64,000 nt of DNA from Desmodus rotundus (GCF_022682495.2 NC_071389.1:185985556-186049555); one strand, 5' to 3'. Shown: positions 1-12,359, counted from the first letter of the stretch. Made by a program: numbers and translations. The notes: generated by a model from the letters alone, not told the origin.

Positions 1-2210
1 ATTTGTGAAGTTAACACTTACGACTACTACGCTGTAACAACTAGTATCGTTTCATTCCACCTGATAAAGACGTCACCAGGGCTGTGTTTGTCAGTTCCCT
101 GCTGGGCACCAACAACCCAAATCTCAGGGGACCTTTGCCTTTCCTGTTCAGGGCTGTTTGAGCAGCAGGTATGTGAGCAAACTTGGCTGGGTGAGTGGGG
201 CGTGGCTCAGGGCTTCAGGTCAGGTTGAGGGCTGTTCGGTGGGTCTCATTTTGGGCCTATGGCTGCTTAGGACATGTGCTTTTCGTGATAATGGCAGAGA
301 CACCAGAGACCAAGCCAAAGCTATGCAAGCACGCTTCACATCCCCACTTTCATCCACTCATATCCCCTTGGCCAAAGCAAGTCCCGATGACTACCCCTAA
401 AATCAGTGGAACAGGGAATATATTTTCCCTCTTTGCTGGGAAGTGCTGATGGGTCATGTGGTGAAGAGAAGATACAGAAAACGGGGGACAGCAACCCAGT
501 CTGTCACTGTGGTTTCCTGAAATGAAGTCCTTCTGCTAGAATTCTGTAGCAGGACAAAATGAGACTCTAAATCAGCCCCAGTTGCGGGAGAGAAAGAAGT
601 TATAAAAAGGCTATACAGAACCTAGAGAAATCCCAGAAATTGATTTCCAGTGCTTTATGTTGCATTCAAGGTTAAACTTCCTTATAGGCTCTTACTCTTT
701 CTGATTCTGTAAATTCTTCGTATAGACATTCAGCCAAAAGTGAAATCTGGGTAATGTGATATCTATCTAGTCCTTGGCAGTTTTGGTCTCTTTTCAAAGT
801 GCTCGGCTGTCTACAGGGCTTTAGACAGACAACTGTCACAAAATTGCAGATAACAGCGACTTGGCAGCTCGATCGTCCTGGTGTTGATGTGCTGCTGTCG
901 CCAGATTTGTGTCATGTGCACAGTGCAGGGGAACCGAACAGAAGCAGGTGCGGCCCAGCCCAGGACCTGGTGTGATGGGGAACGGTGTGGTCGCAGCAGC
1001 CCCCTCACCAGGTTGGCTGCAGGTCAGCAGTGCTCCGGCTTCAGGCCTCCCCGGGGGTGCCCTGTGTTCATCTCAGCACCTGTGATTGCCCTGCACTGCA
1101 CTCTGGCTGTTACCCACCTTTTCTGAGACTCCAAGCTCCTTAGGATCCGTTTGCTTGGGGTCCACCTGAGCTCATCCGACTGAGATGGCACAAATTCTGC
1201 CCCCTATAATGGGACACACCCAAGCCAATGACAAGTGGCACCCTCGCTGAGTGCATTCGCAAGGGTTTAAGTCTTTTCTCCCTAGGGTATGGGAAGGTAT
1301 CAGCCTATTTTATAAACATTTCATAAAATGTTTTTTGAACCAAATAAGAGATGATGTTAGAAAAGCTCCAGAAAAACTGAGAAGTAAATCCAGACCTGAG
1401 AATAGCCAGGAGAATTCTCACCTCCATTCTCTTAATGTTCTAACAAAGAGAAAGCACTACATTCATCCTCCACTTTGTAGCTGAAGTGTCCTCCGCTCTG
1501 TAGCTCAAGCTGAGAAAAAGCAAAAACTAGAAATGAACACCCCATTCCACAGATGAGTTTTTTCTTAATTAGGAGTAGGTGAGTCTGGTGTTTGCCTCAT
1601 GGTGGCGACAATCGAAACACAGCGTTTCAGTGATCTGAAAAATAATTTATCTAAGAAATGACAAGGAGAGCGATACAACACATAGACGCGGTTGCTGCTA
1701 GTTGTAACACAGTGACAGAACGACAAATGTTCCTGTGGCACAGCGCTCTTCTGAATCACAGGCGTGACATTTAGATGAAAGCAGATCACTTTTACAGGCA
1801 CGCTTCTACCGCGCGACGCAGCCAGAACTAGTCACCTTGGAAGCCGGCCAGAAAGGAGCATGGAAGAATTTTATTCTATTGAGGAAAATGCTAACATTTT
1901 AGATAGAATGTCTGAGGCATACAGGAAATATATGAGGAGCTTAAGAGAAATACACATTTTTCTGTTACCAGATTATTAAACATGTATTATGTTTCTGTGG
2001 ATTCACTGAATTTCTCAGGAGGAAACTCAGACCAAGTAGGAAAGGTAGGCTTGAAATTTAGGGGACAGAGCAAAGCAGGAGCACTTTTGGGAGCTGACCA
2101 CACGAAGACGACCGCTGGAGACTGGGAGTGCATACGGTCACACATGGAGATGATGTAGGGAAGGGGAAGGCCAGAGTCAGACTTTGGGAGGTGCCCACTG
2201 GAGGAGGCTG
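1..2210. other. upstream region, no gene recognised
   Basis: I see no exon or repeat family I can name. The short open frames (at most about 80 codons) lack similarity to known proteins and splice context. A locally CpG-rich patch at about 1607-1849 is discussed in the findings. Confidence 0.4.
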
Positions 2211-2214
2211 ACCA

Positions 2215-2662
2215 TGGCTCCCGAATCCATGCCCGTGTCCTGGACCCCTGAACCCATGAATGTGACCTTATTTCGGAAGAGTTTGCAGATGGGATTAAGT
2301 TAAGGATTTTGAGATGCATTATTCGTGTGGGCGCTAAATGCCACCACAAGGGCCCTTACGAGAAAGGCAGAGGGAGATCAGACACAGACACAGAGAGGAG
2401 GTGATGTGATGATGGTGACAGCGATTACAGTGATGTACACGGTCACAGGCAAAGATCACCATGGAACGCCGGCACCACGAGATGCTGCAAGAGGCAAGGG
2501 ACTACCTTTGTCCCCAGAGTTTCTGGAGGAAACACAACCCTCTCCACACCTCAATTTCAGATTTCTAGCCCCCAAACTGTGAGATACTAATTTTTTGTTG
2601 TTTCAGGCCACCAGAGTTGTATAATTTGTTACAACATCCCTAGGAAACTAATACCCCCTCTT
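2215..2662 (+). mobile_element. MLT1-type LTR (ERVL-MaLR), solo
   Basis: In order it contains ATGAATGTGACCTTATTT, the GCAGATGGGATTAAGTTAAG motif, a GACACAGACACAGAGAGGAG block, the 'tttctagccccca-aactgtgag' polyadenylation-side block, and ends near CCCTAGGAAACTAATA. This is the order of an MLT1 LTR. No internal retroviral genes adjoin it, so it is an old solo LTR. Confidence 0.8.
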
Positions 2663-2769
2663 TGGGAACAAGAGAAAAAGAGTTGTAAAACAGATGAGCA
2701 GAGGTAATGGTATTAAAGGCTAGGGCTTGAAGGTTGTGAGAATGAAGAATGAGGGGAAGTCACTGATAT

Positions 2770-3010
2770 GATAGAAGCTGATGATCACAGCTAACTTTCC
2801 CCCCAAGCAACTGCTGTATACCAGGCACTGCCCTAAGAACTTCAGAGGGATCCATTCATTCTTACAGCTCAGTGAGGTATAAACTGTGATCATCCTCATC
2901 TTACAGGTGAGGAAACTGAAGCACAACAAGACTGAATCACGTACACTAGGTAAAACAGGTAATCAATGGTGTGGCCAAGATTTAAACCCAGAAATTCTGG
3001 CTCCAGCACC
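2770..3010 (-). repeat. MIR SINE
   Basis: Shows 'taccaggcactgccctaagaactt', then 'cattcattcttacagctcagtgaggta', 'tcatcttacaggtgaggaaactgaagcac' and 'tttaaacccagaaattctggctcca', which is the reverse-complement order of MIR. Confidence 0.8.
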
Positions 3011-3904
3011 CACAATTTAACCACATGCTATACTTCCCTCTTCTCATCCCTGAAGGTGTGTGTTTCTCCAGGTTCTGACTTTAGATCTTTTCATCATATA
3101 AGGTAGATAATAGGTCTTAAAAACAAAAGGTATTTTTTAGAGATATTTTGAGGTAGAATGGAGGGAAGGTAAGAAATTACATCACCTGGGCATCACCCTC
3201 CCAGCTGAGTTGGAGAGGAAGTTGCCTGCTGATGCTGAGGAAGAAGGCCAAGTCAGGCCTCAAGAAGCCCAGGGAAGATGACGAGGGTGTAGTGAGACAG
3301 GAAACACTGAGTTAAATTTTTGCTGCTCAGGTAAACATGCTCAGCGTCATTTCCTTGAATGTCTCTTGACCCTGTGCTTTCCCTGTGCCCAAGGAGTCTG
3401 TGTACCATGCAGAATGCCACATGCAGGGGGAGAAGGGGAAGAAGGGGGACTGTCACCCTTCACCTCTGTACGCAGTGTACTTTGTTCGCAGCCAGGGAAG
3501 GAATCAGAGAAATCTACAGTGTGATCCCTGCCTTAGAGACTCTTGGGCTCCTTGGAGAAACAGGACATCCGTGTGCTGGCAGCCGAATGACTGGACAAGG
3601 GCATTGCACGACAAGGGTTGACGGCAATTAACTGGGTGTTGACTGTGGGCCGGAAGAACTTAGAAGGGCTTCCAGGTGAAGGTTTCAGTTGGTTGTTACT
3701 GGCTAAGGAGTTTGGTAGCCAGTCAGGAATCCAGAGGATATTTCAGCATGATGCGAAGTGTGGGGCGGGGAGTGGGAACGAGAGCCCTGTAAGAGTTTGG
3801 GTCAGAGGAGTGCTAGGGCACCGGACCTTCTAGCCCTACTTTGTTAAATTGTTCAGAACCACTACAGACCTAAAACAGCTTTGCCTATGTTCTGCTGTTT
3901 AATT

Positions 3905-4115
3905 CATCAGGCTACATGGTATAATGGAAAAGAGCTGGGTTCAGATTCCAGTTAATCGCTCATATGACCTCAGACCAGTAACTTTACCTTTTGAGCTTCA
4001 GGTTTCCCATCTGTAAAATGTAGATACCAATTCTCTGTCCTTTAGTGTTGTGATGAGACATTAATGGGCCAACAATCAATTTCTAAGCACAATGCCTAGC
4101 ATTTAATGGATAACC
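3905..4115 (+). repeat. MIR SINE
   Basis: Sense-order MIR: a tRNA-like head with 'agagctgggttcagattcc', then 'cagaccagtaactttacctt', 'caggtttcccatctgtaaaatg' and 'gtgttgtgatgagacattaa'. Confidence 0.75.
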
Positions 4116-6075
4116 AGTGTCAATATTTTTTAATATAATTCAGAACAAATTGGATGATGTAATTTATTGGCTGACAATTCCTTTCTGAAGATATAACTGC
4201 GGAATCTTCTATAAATGTTCATGTGTTCATACGTTTGAGGTGTATTTTCTGTCTTGTGTACTGTTTGTTTATATATCTCTCCCCTCCCTGGACGTGGCCA
4301 TTGTATGAACAGAGCTGTGATGTACCAAGCCCTTTATCTGTACCTCTGTGAACTTATTTTTGGAGGACTTGAACGGATTTGCTTGGGTATCAGCGGTTCC
4401 TCCCAGTTCCCCTGTAATATACCCATTTTCCTCATATCCATCCTGTCTTGGTAATAGTCATGAATTCTTTTTTATTTTTAACATTTCCCCATGATGTCTA
4501 TTATTATATATTTTTAAACATGGAATTCAATAGTTTCAAGTACCTGTGCCATTTATTTCCACTGTGTAATTTTTATTCTCATTTGCCATTTTGTGTTTCC
4601 TTAAGAGCAGTTATGTAAGAGCTAGAAGTGCCTCACATTCTGACTCACATTCGTGGTCCCTTCAGCCCAGGACTCCTCCACAGAACGGACAAGAAGAAAT
4701 GTTTTGGGCAGAGCCGGCTATTTCATATTCGCAGACTGAGACTGCACGTACTGTCTGATGTTGACTTATAAAACAGCTCTCCCAGCCCCTTCATCCGTCA
4801 CCTGAAAACCTGCCTGCCTTCTTCTGGAATCTCGATGGGCCTGCAGACGTTCATTTTGTACCTGTCTGGAAATGTGGAGCATATAACAGCGGTAGGGAGC
4901 ACAGAGGAGTGGAAGAATAGCAGGCTGATGCTGCCCATAGAGACAGACATCAGGAGTTTAATGACACACTTGCCTAGGTATCTGAGCACCAGAGCAGGGC
5001 AGGCGTTGCCAAGGGGAGGCTGCCAGGCTGTCTGTCTCCCAAGGGGTCGCCCAGCATGGCAGGCCTTACCTGGGTGAATTTCCCAAGACCAAGGCACAGG
5101 CTCACCGCATGTGGGTTTAAAAACCAGACCTCGGGGTTAAACTCATAGCAAGCAGGTCATGGGGAGTAGCCATGGAGAAACCCAAGATGCCAGTTTGCTG
5201 GCCCACACTGAGAACCCTGTCTGCATCACTCTCCCCCTGACCCGGAAGCCACATCCTAACACCCTAACCCAGTGAGCACTGTCAGAGCGAGGGCTCTTAG
5301 GTGCATAAAGGAGAGTAAAATGGTGTGTCAGGACCATCTATCTGGCTGTGCGTTTGGGATTCTTGAACGTTGAGGCTGTTGCCTGGGTGGACGCTGCTCA
5401 GTTTGTTTCCATTAGACTGAGTTTGTTGGTTGGTTGGTTTTGTGCTTCCTTGGCTGACCAAACCTCATTCTGATTCAAGCCATCCTTTCTTAAAATGTGT
5501 TAGAATTTACAAATTGCCCTGGGTCCTATCTCTTCCCACCCCTTGGAGAAATGTAAGGCAACCCTTCCTACTTCTCACTTGACCCATGATTACTCAGTTA
5601 CAGTTTACCTCTGAGCAGGCTTTGTATTTCCCTCGTGCCTGGGTTTTTAGAAGGTGTCTCAGTACAGCCTTGCAGTACTGGTAATGTGTAAACCCATGGT
5701 TTGACCCTGTAGGCTCAGTTACCTCACCTGTATAAGGCACCGGAGTAACTTCTAACTTTAAATTTCTACCTCCAAGTTTCAAATGAGTCTCCTCTCAAAA
5801 AACAATCTGTGATTTTGTGAAGCTTAGCTTTCCCCTATCAAATGGCATGATTCCGGACCACGCCCTCCTGGCTGGTTGGCATTGGCAAGACCGACACGTT
5901 TCCTTGGCCTTTTTTGGATTCAAAGTCTTGGATTCAGTCATTCAAGACTTTGCATTCCAGCTGTCCTCAGAGTGCTTCTTTGGACAAACCATAGCACCTT
6001 TCATATTTCATTGAGGCTTCTACAGTGATTTGCTAATTCTCTTTTCCATCAGTAATTTATTTGAAGGAATTCTTG
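4116..6075. other. no gene or named repeat seen
   Basis: A/T-rich to mixed sequence without recognisable exons. The paired open frames near 4800-5100 overlap on opposite strands and have no family similarity or splice context. A GGTT microsatellite-like run is present near 5430. Confidence 0.35.
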
Positions 6076-6279
6076 CAGAGGTGCCCAGCCTGCAGCCTGC
6101 AGGCCACATGCGGCCCAGGACGGCTATGAATGCGGCCCAACACAAAATTGTGTATTTACTTATAACCCTTATTTTGCTCATCAGTTTTTGTTAGTGTTTG
6201 TGTATTTAATGTGTGGCCCCAGACAGCTCTTCTTCTTCCAGTGTGGCCCAGAGACGCAAAAAGTTTGGGCGACCCGTTG
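6076..6279. mobile_element. hAT-type non-autonomous DNA transposon
   Basis: The 'gtgcccagcctgcagcctgc' head, the 'catgcggcccaggacggcta' and 'gcggcccaacacaaaattg' blocks and the 'tgtggcccagagacgcaaa' tail match the copy at 25494-25693, in the same orientation. The ends are degraded relative to that copy. Confidence 0.7.
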
Positions 6280-6784
6280 GAGAGAAGAACTTTCTCCTGT
6301 CAACTATTTGGTTACCTTGAAATATGGTCAGTGAAGGAAAGGCAGGTCAAATGCTTGCTTCTTTCCCTTTACTTATCAATTTTTGAGTGATGAATTGGGA
6401 TTTCAGTAACTTCCAGTGCTGATCAGTATGTTTTGTTAAATACATTTTGAACTCAGAATTTGATATATTTCATATTTATTAGTACAGTAGGTATGATCTG
6501 TATTGATATATAATCATATAATTTGGTGCAATTAATACTGGTTTTGATGAGATTAACATGCTTCAAACTACTCTGGCATGTACAAAGCAAACCAACAAGA
6601 AAGTGATACATACAAAAAAAAGATTGGAAAAATGTTTTTTCTCAACTTTATGGAAAAATCTTGATATATGTTCAAGCTGGGTAGTGGGTTTTGGGATTCA
6701 TTATCTATTATTTTTGCTTTTGATATATAAATCTGAGAGGTATAAATCTGAGTTTAGTCTTCAACTCTAGCCTCTACATGAAAA

Positions 6785-6925
6785 TTTTTTTTGTTATTCT
6801 ATTACAGTTATCCCAACTTTTCCCCCTGTGCCCTCCCCCACCCAGCCCACCCCCCTGCTCCCACAGTCAATCCCCACACTGTTGTCCATGTCCATGGGGC
6901 TTTCATACATGTTCTTTGACAAGTT
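6785..6925 (-). mobile_element. L1 3' end (bat-type), truncated
   Basis: Reverse complement of the L1 tail: 'ttctattacagttatcccaac', C-rich tract, 'cccacagtcaatccccacac', 'tgttgtccatgtccatgggg', 'acatgttctttgac'. The same module recurs at 12360, 23318 and about 63030. Confidence 0.8.
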
Positions 6926-7265
6926 CTTTGATTTTTATTGGAATTCTAGCCTCAAGCCCCTGGCAGTAGCCTGCCAAGTATGTACATAGTTTCCAGCGTT
7001 TTGGAAAGCATTTTAATATTTGACTTCATTGGCTCCCTGTTTCTAAAACTCTCATCATGCTCTCTGAGGTTGTCTGCTTTGAATGAAGCAGCGTTCAGTA
7101 AAGGATGTAATCTGAAAATCTGTTGGTATTACCCTTCTAGCATTGCTAGCAGAATTTAAAGGCATAGTTGCTGATGCTCCATGGATTTCATGCCACAAAA
7201 TAATCTGGCATTTTAGAAATTCTGAACTGACTTATTCAATATAATGGTGCTATTTCTCATTCCAG

Positions 7266-7402
7266 GTTTAAGTTTATCTATTCATGGGGCTGAAAAGCGT
7301 TTGCAAATCCATCAACGGCGAACTGTGGCGAGCCACCCAGGGTCCCGTCGCCTGCCCGTGGTCAGGCATTCCTCACTCCCACCAATTAGAAGGTCAATAA
7401 AA
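7266..7402 (+). other. ANO4: 5' part of the first ANO4 exon (5'UTR or N-terminal extension)
   Basis: A pyrimidine-rich tract ending in ATTCCAG (AG at 7264-7265) is a plausible acceptor, which would make the whole exon 7266-7457, 192 nt. The reading frame of the ANO4 start codon is open back through the whole of this segment (45 codons, from LSLSIHG to IRRSIK) with no in-frame ATG inside it. It is therefore either 5'UTR of the ordinary transcript or coding sequence of a longer isoform joined to an upstream exon. The acceptor and the exon's 5' edge are inferred; no cDNA supports them here. Confidence 0.55.
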
Positions 7403-7457
7403 ATGGAGGCAAGCTCTTCTGGACTCACTAATGGGAAACCCAAAGCCTTCCACCCAG
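7403..7457 (+). CDS. ANO4: ANO4 first coding exon, start codon to donor
   Basis: The ATG at 7403 opens MEASSSGLTNGKPKAFHP, which matches the known ANO4 N-terminus with a few substitutions. The start context is favourable (A at -3, G at +4). The exon ends at G7457, followed by the donor GTAACG. The leftover G (phase 1) joins AG of the next exon to make the Glu codon that continues into GGVDLQ. The 18 residues are Ser/Thr/Lys-rich and predicted to be disordered cytosol; no signal peptide is present, as expected for an anoctamin. The bases in front of the ATG within the same exon are described separately. Confidence 0.92.
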
Positions 7458-7989
7458 GTAACGCATGGGGAAATTTCAACAGGGACCCGTGTTAGCGGCC
7501 ACCTAAAACAGCCTGTGTTATATTTTTATCATTGAATTACCTCATAGTTCCAGTTAGGCTTGCTTTTTTGAGGAGTCATGCTTCTTTCTCTTTGCTGACT
7601 TGAATCAGTGGTAAGCGCGTCACCAAGACCAATGAGAGGAGGGACAGCTTGATGTGTCCGAAAGGTTAAGACTTTACTCTTCCTGCCGTGGTAGAGTCTA
7701 AATGAAAATTCCGAGTGAATAAACTTGCTCAGTTCAGAAAGGCTTATTGTATATTAAAACAAAAGGTATTTGGCTTTTTTCTTGATAATTTGCTAGAGAA
7801 TAGATCAGGGAAAAAAGTCAAACTGAAAACGCCCACTTGGAAGCCCAAGATGCCTGGTTTGACTTGCCTACACCCTCCTAAGATTAGGGGATCATGTTAA
7901 GTTTTGAGGCTATGGGAAGCATTTTAACATGTAAAAAAGTACTGAAATGAGTCTATATCAGAGCAGGTAATTGTAATAAAATGGTTTTA

Positions 7990-8125
7990 TTTGCCTGTTT
8001 GGATGAGAAATTCATTTAAGTATCATTCATTCATTCAACCAATTTACTGAGTGCCTGCTATATGCCAGGCATTGTTTTGGGTGATGAGGAAACATCAGTG
8101 AACAAGGCAACTTTAATGTCCACCT
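7990..8125 (-). repeat. L2 LINE fragment
   Basis: 'cattcattcaaccaatttac', 'ctgctatatgccaggcattg' and 'aacatcagtgaacaaggcaa' are the reverse complement of the L2 3' end. Confidence 0.75.
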
Positions 8126-8414
8126 GACTCATAGAAACATTGAATTTTGAGGGAATTCAGCAGTCATTTAATATAACTCTCACCCAATCCTGATTCCTCT
8201 GTGTAATGTCCTGGCAGGGGCCATCCAGCCCCAACTAAAGCAGGCCTCCCAGCTAGCCATCTCTTTCAACAACCTTATTTCCTAACTGCACTGAGAAACC
8301 TCAGAGCCATTGGGCATAAATGACTACAGATTCCTTACCCTCCATCTCCAAATGTATCTCTGTAGGAAAGGGGGGAAGGATGGGAGGAAACAGTTTTTAG
8401 AAGACGAGGGTCCT

Positions 8415-9152
8415 TCCAATGACCTTGCATAACCCTTCACTTGTAACCTTCACCTGTGGCCTTGCTCAAGAGGAAAGTGTGTCCCCTCCTTCTCTCCTCT
8501 TCCCCCTCCCTACTGCAGGCTCTTTGCCCTCAGTCCATGAAGTAGGTTCAGGCCTCTCCTGTTCTCATCATGGTCATTTGCTACTTTCTCTTTTATTTTC
8601 CGTCTCCTCTGCCACTTTCCCTCTCCCTTCTAAGCCAAACATCTCACAGAATAATCTACCCTTGTTTCCTCTTCTCTCTCTTCCCAGCCAGTTTTCAGCC
8701 TAACACTATCTCATTTCTAGCTCCTCTACTCCATCACATCTGTTCTTGTGACTTTTTTTTTTTTTTGTCACAGCGTGGTATAAGTGGCAGAATCTTCTGA
8801 CACACCAGACCAGGATAAACCACCACTCCTTCCCAAAACCATGTACCCTGGCTTCCACACAGCCTTCTTTCTTGGTTCCTTTCTTCTTTCACACGTAACT
8901 TTTCTGGTTTTCCAATCTTTCTCTCCTTCTCAGCATCTCTCTCTCCTTCTTGCCTCCCGTCCCGGGAGATCCTTTATATCAAATCTATAATGGTTCATCT
9001 CCGCCCTGATTATGTGATTCACCCTGCTTGTCCTGCTGGTTAAAGGCAAAGTGTAGACCTCTTAGCATGTTAAAAACAAGTGCCCTTCATGATGTAGCCC
9101 CTGTTGCTTCTCATCCTTCATTTTCTGCTTCCTTCTGCCTTAAACTTTGCAG
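8415..9152 (+). repeat. L2/CR1-clade LINE fragment, sense
   Basis: Pyrimidine-rich sequence with degraded L2 coding-strand character. The last part ('cccttcatgatgtagcccct', then 'ctcatccttc') resembles the L2 'cccttcacgatctggcccc' block. It continues at about 9592 after an insertion. A poly-T run lies at 8752. Confidence 0.55.
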
Positions 9153-9565
9153 TATTAGTCAGGGTTCACCAGAAAATCAGAACCAGTAGAAGATACATTC
9201 TAGAAATGTATTACAGAGAATTGGCTCATGAGTGTGAGGTCTGTTTAAGCAAGTCTGAAATCCGTAGAGCAGGCCGTCAGAAAGGGCAGACTGACACTCT
9301 CAGGTGCCGATGATGCTGCCGTCCACAGGTGGAATTTCTTTTTCAAGGAGGGTCAGCTCTGCATTTAAGGCCTTTTAAGTGATTGAATCAGTCTTGCCCA
9401 GGTTATCTAGGATAATCTTCCTTATTTAATTTCAACTGATCAATACTTTAACCACATCGGCAAAACCCCTTCACAGCAATACCGAGGTTCACGTTCATTG
9501 ATTATTAATTGGAGACTACAGTCTAGACCAGTTGGCACATCAGCTAGACCTTTAGTCACCTTAAC
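9153..9565. mobile_element. ancient interspersed repeat inserted in an L2 (family not assigned)
   Basis: Begins 'tcagggttcaccagaaaatc', with 'gtattacagagaattggctc' and 'gaccagttggcacatcagct' further on. These are the landmarks of a common old mammalian repeat whose family I cannot name with confidence. L2 sequence flanks both sides in consistent order. Confidence 0.5.
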
Positions 9566-9591
9566 CAGACATCTGATGAGACTGACTTCAG

Positions 9592-9790
9592 CTCGTCAGA
9601 CACCTGGTGCTGTTTCAAGTCTCCCAGCCTTTGCTCATGCTGCTCTCTCTAGGATTCCCTGCTTTTGCTCCATTATATTTTAACATTTTTAAATTACCTA
9701 TCTCTCTTCCATAAGGGTTTCAAGGGTGAGAATTCTGGATTATTTATATTTGTATCTCCAATAAACATGTGTAAGGTAGGACTGAACTGA
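9592..9790 (+). repeat. L2 LINE 3' portion, continuation
   Basis: 'cctttgctcatgctgctctc' and 'aggattccctgcttttgctc' correspond to the L2 3' block that follows the segment ending at 9152. The tail includes 'tgtatctccaataaacatg'. Confidence 0.6.
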
Positions 9791-9911
9791 ACCATCATTA
9801 GCTGGTTTTTAGACTATTAAAATAGGTTTCTTTGTAAACAAATTTTTCTAGATTTATGAGTTATTGCTGACAAATTACAAGAGTTTTCTAATTGTTCTAC
9901 ATGCCTTTCTT

Positions 9912-11890
9912 TTAACAAATATTTATTGAGGGTTTACTAGGTTGCCTGACATCCTTCAAGTACTTGGGATACAATAATAAGACAGTCCATATACCTAGCT
10001 GGGAGAGACAGATGATACAAAAACATAATAAATAGATACATTACACAGTGTTCAGGAAGAGAACAATAAGTATTATGGGTAAAAGGCAAAGTAGGGGAGT
10101 CAGGTCTGCATGTTGCAGTTTTCAACAGGGTGGTTAAGGTAGGCCACCTGGCGGACGGGGTGTGTGATCAAAGACTAGAAGGGGCCGAGAGAGCCGTGTA
10201 AGTGGGCAAGTTCATTCCAGCTGAGGGCTAGGCAGTGGACAGGCCGCAGGACAGGGGTACGTCTGGAAGTTGGGGGAACAGCAGAGACCTCTGAGTCGAA
10301 GTGAGGGGAAAACACCAGCTCAGGCCAGCAGGATCACACGGAGCAGGGCCTTGTAGGCCATTGTAAGGACTTTGAACCCTGGGAAATGGGAGCACTTACA
10401 GGGTTCGGAGCAGGAGAATACTACGGTCTGACTTACATTTTAACACTGGTTATTGTTTGAGAATAGACTGTAGATAGAGAGGATGAAAGGAGAAGGGTCA
10501 GATAGGAGGCCACCATACAATCCAGTCAAGCGATGGTAGTCACTCTCACTGGAGGCGGGGTGGGGGGGGTGGCAGGGGTGAGGTGTGGGGTTGCAGAGAT
10601 GGTGGTGAGGGTTTGGATTCTGCAAAGATTTTAAAGAGGGGCCAACAGGCTTTTCCAATGGATTGGATGTGGGCTAAGAGAGAAAGGAGTCCTAAGGATG
10701 ACTCCAGGGGTTTTGGCCTGAGTAAAGTGGATTCGTATCCAACAGAGATGGCTGAAGGGGAAGCAGATTTGGTGGGTTTTAAGGCAGAAGTAGGGCCCAG
10801 ATCAGAAGTCTGATTATGAATCTGATAATGCTGAGAACTGGCACGGTCACCTAGGTGGTGGGATAAACATGTCAGGAGTTTGCGAGATTGGTCTGGAAAT
10901 GAGATACAAAGTTGACTGTCGTTTGTGTACGAATGGTCTTTGGAACAGTGAGATGAAAAGAGATGACAAAAGAAAGAAATAAAGATGGAGAAGGAGAGAG
11001 GATTAAGAGCTGAAATATGGGCCACTCCAATAGTAAAGGTAAGAGAACGTGAATCAGCAGCAAACAAGAGCAAGAAAGAATGTCCAGCCAGGATGGAAAG
11101 TAGCCAGAAATTATGTGTATTGGAAGTTAAGAGAGCTTATCAAGAAGACAGGAGTGATTATCTAGGCTAAATATTGCTGAAAGTCAAGTAAGTCAAAGAC
11201 TAAGAACTGGCCATTGATTTCAGTCAAGTGAAGATCAGTGATGATTGTGATAAGAGCAGCTTTGGTGAAGTGGTAGCAATGAGACCCTGATTAAAGTAGA
11301 TTTAAGAGAGAATGGAAGGATATGAAGTGGATACTCTGAATATAGACAACTTTTTTTTTTTAGCAGTTTTACCATGAAGAATAGTGAAGAAATAGGGGAG
11401 CAGCTGAAGGAAAAGTTAGGTCAGAGTTTCTTTTCCAGGTAGCAAATCTCTAGCAGATAATTCATGATGTTGGAAAGAGGGGAGAATTCACGATGTGGAC
11501 GTCGGTGAGAGGGATGAGAGCCGTGCACAAGGCAGTTGTGAATAGTTTCCCTGTGATACCACATGGGCAGGGAGAATATGTGGCTGTTAGCAGCATGATG
11601 AGGGTCTAGGAAGTTTGCTTCCCACTGTGTCTGTTTCGTTTGCAATGTGGGGAGCAAGGTCATCGCTGAGAATGAGAATGGAGCCAAAGAGAGAGAGAGG
11701 CAGAAAGTGGGGGAGAGAGAGGGAATCGATGTGATGATATGACGAACAGAACGTTTGGTTATCAGTCACATTCAAGGGCTGTTTGGGATGTATGGCCATG
11801 ATTAAAGTAGGACTAGTCTCCATGGCGTGTGTTTTAAAGTGTTTAGGGAAAAGGGAAGAATGACGGTCTGAAGTGGTATGAAGACTCAAA
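9912..11890 (-). repeat. long L2 LINE, antisense
   Basis: Starts with the L2 3' terminus in reverse ('aacaaatatttattgagggt', 'gatacaataataagacagtc'). It continues as purine-rich sequence with 'gggccttgtaggccattgta', 'aggactttgaaccctgggaa' and a 'ttggatgtgggctaagagag' block. The open frame at 10546-11073 (175 codons, - strand) lies inside this repeat and is not a gene. The far end is too diverged to place precisely. Confidence 0.7.
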
Positions 11891-12359
11891 GAAATCTGCT
11901 AAGTTCTCATCACAAGAAAGAAAATTGTGACTGCATATTGTCATGATGCTAACTCTTGTAGATATATTGCAGTAATCATTTCTCAATACATACAAACAGA
12001 GAATCATTATGTACAGCGGCAGCTACCAACCACATTCAAGCAGGCGTTACTCCTGCTGGACTCTATATAAAGCCAATGGTTGAGCACAGAATTATAATTA
12101 AGTAAAATGAAGTCACACTTAGAAACCTATTTTTTAAAGTACGTATTTTGGAACAACAAATCATCGTGTAATAATGGTTACAAAATACAACACTCCAAAA
12201 TAGTGGATTTGGATAGCTGCCTTTTCTTTTGTTTTAAACACTGGGAAACTCCAAAGCTTTAGGATGTGGATGTATATACACCCTTTATTTGATTTGCCAT
12301 TCATTCTAGCTGCTGCTTTTCTTTTCTTTTTTTTCTTTTCTACTTTTTTCATTTATTTA

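Noticed and set aside
7244..7265. ATG at 7244, upstream of and in frame with the ANO4 start
   Set aside because: It overlaps the pyrimidine tract and AG of the inferred acceptor, so it would be intronic; its Kozak context and conservation are not established.
10546..11073. 175-codon open frame on the minus strand
   Set aside because: It lies inside a long antisense L2 whose sense strand is pyrimidine-rich and poor in stop codons.
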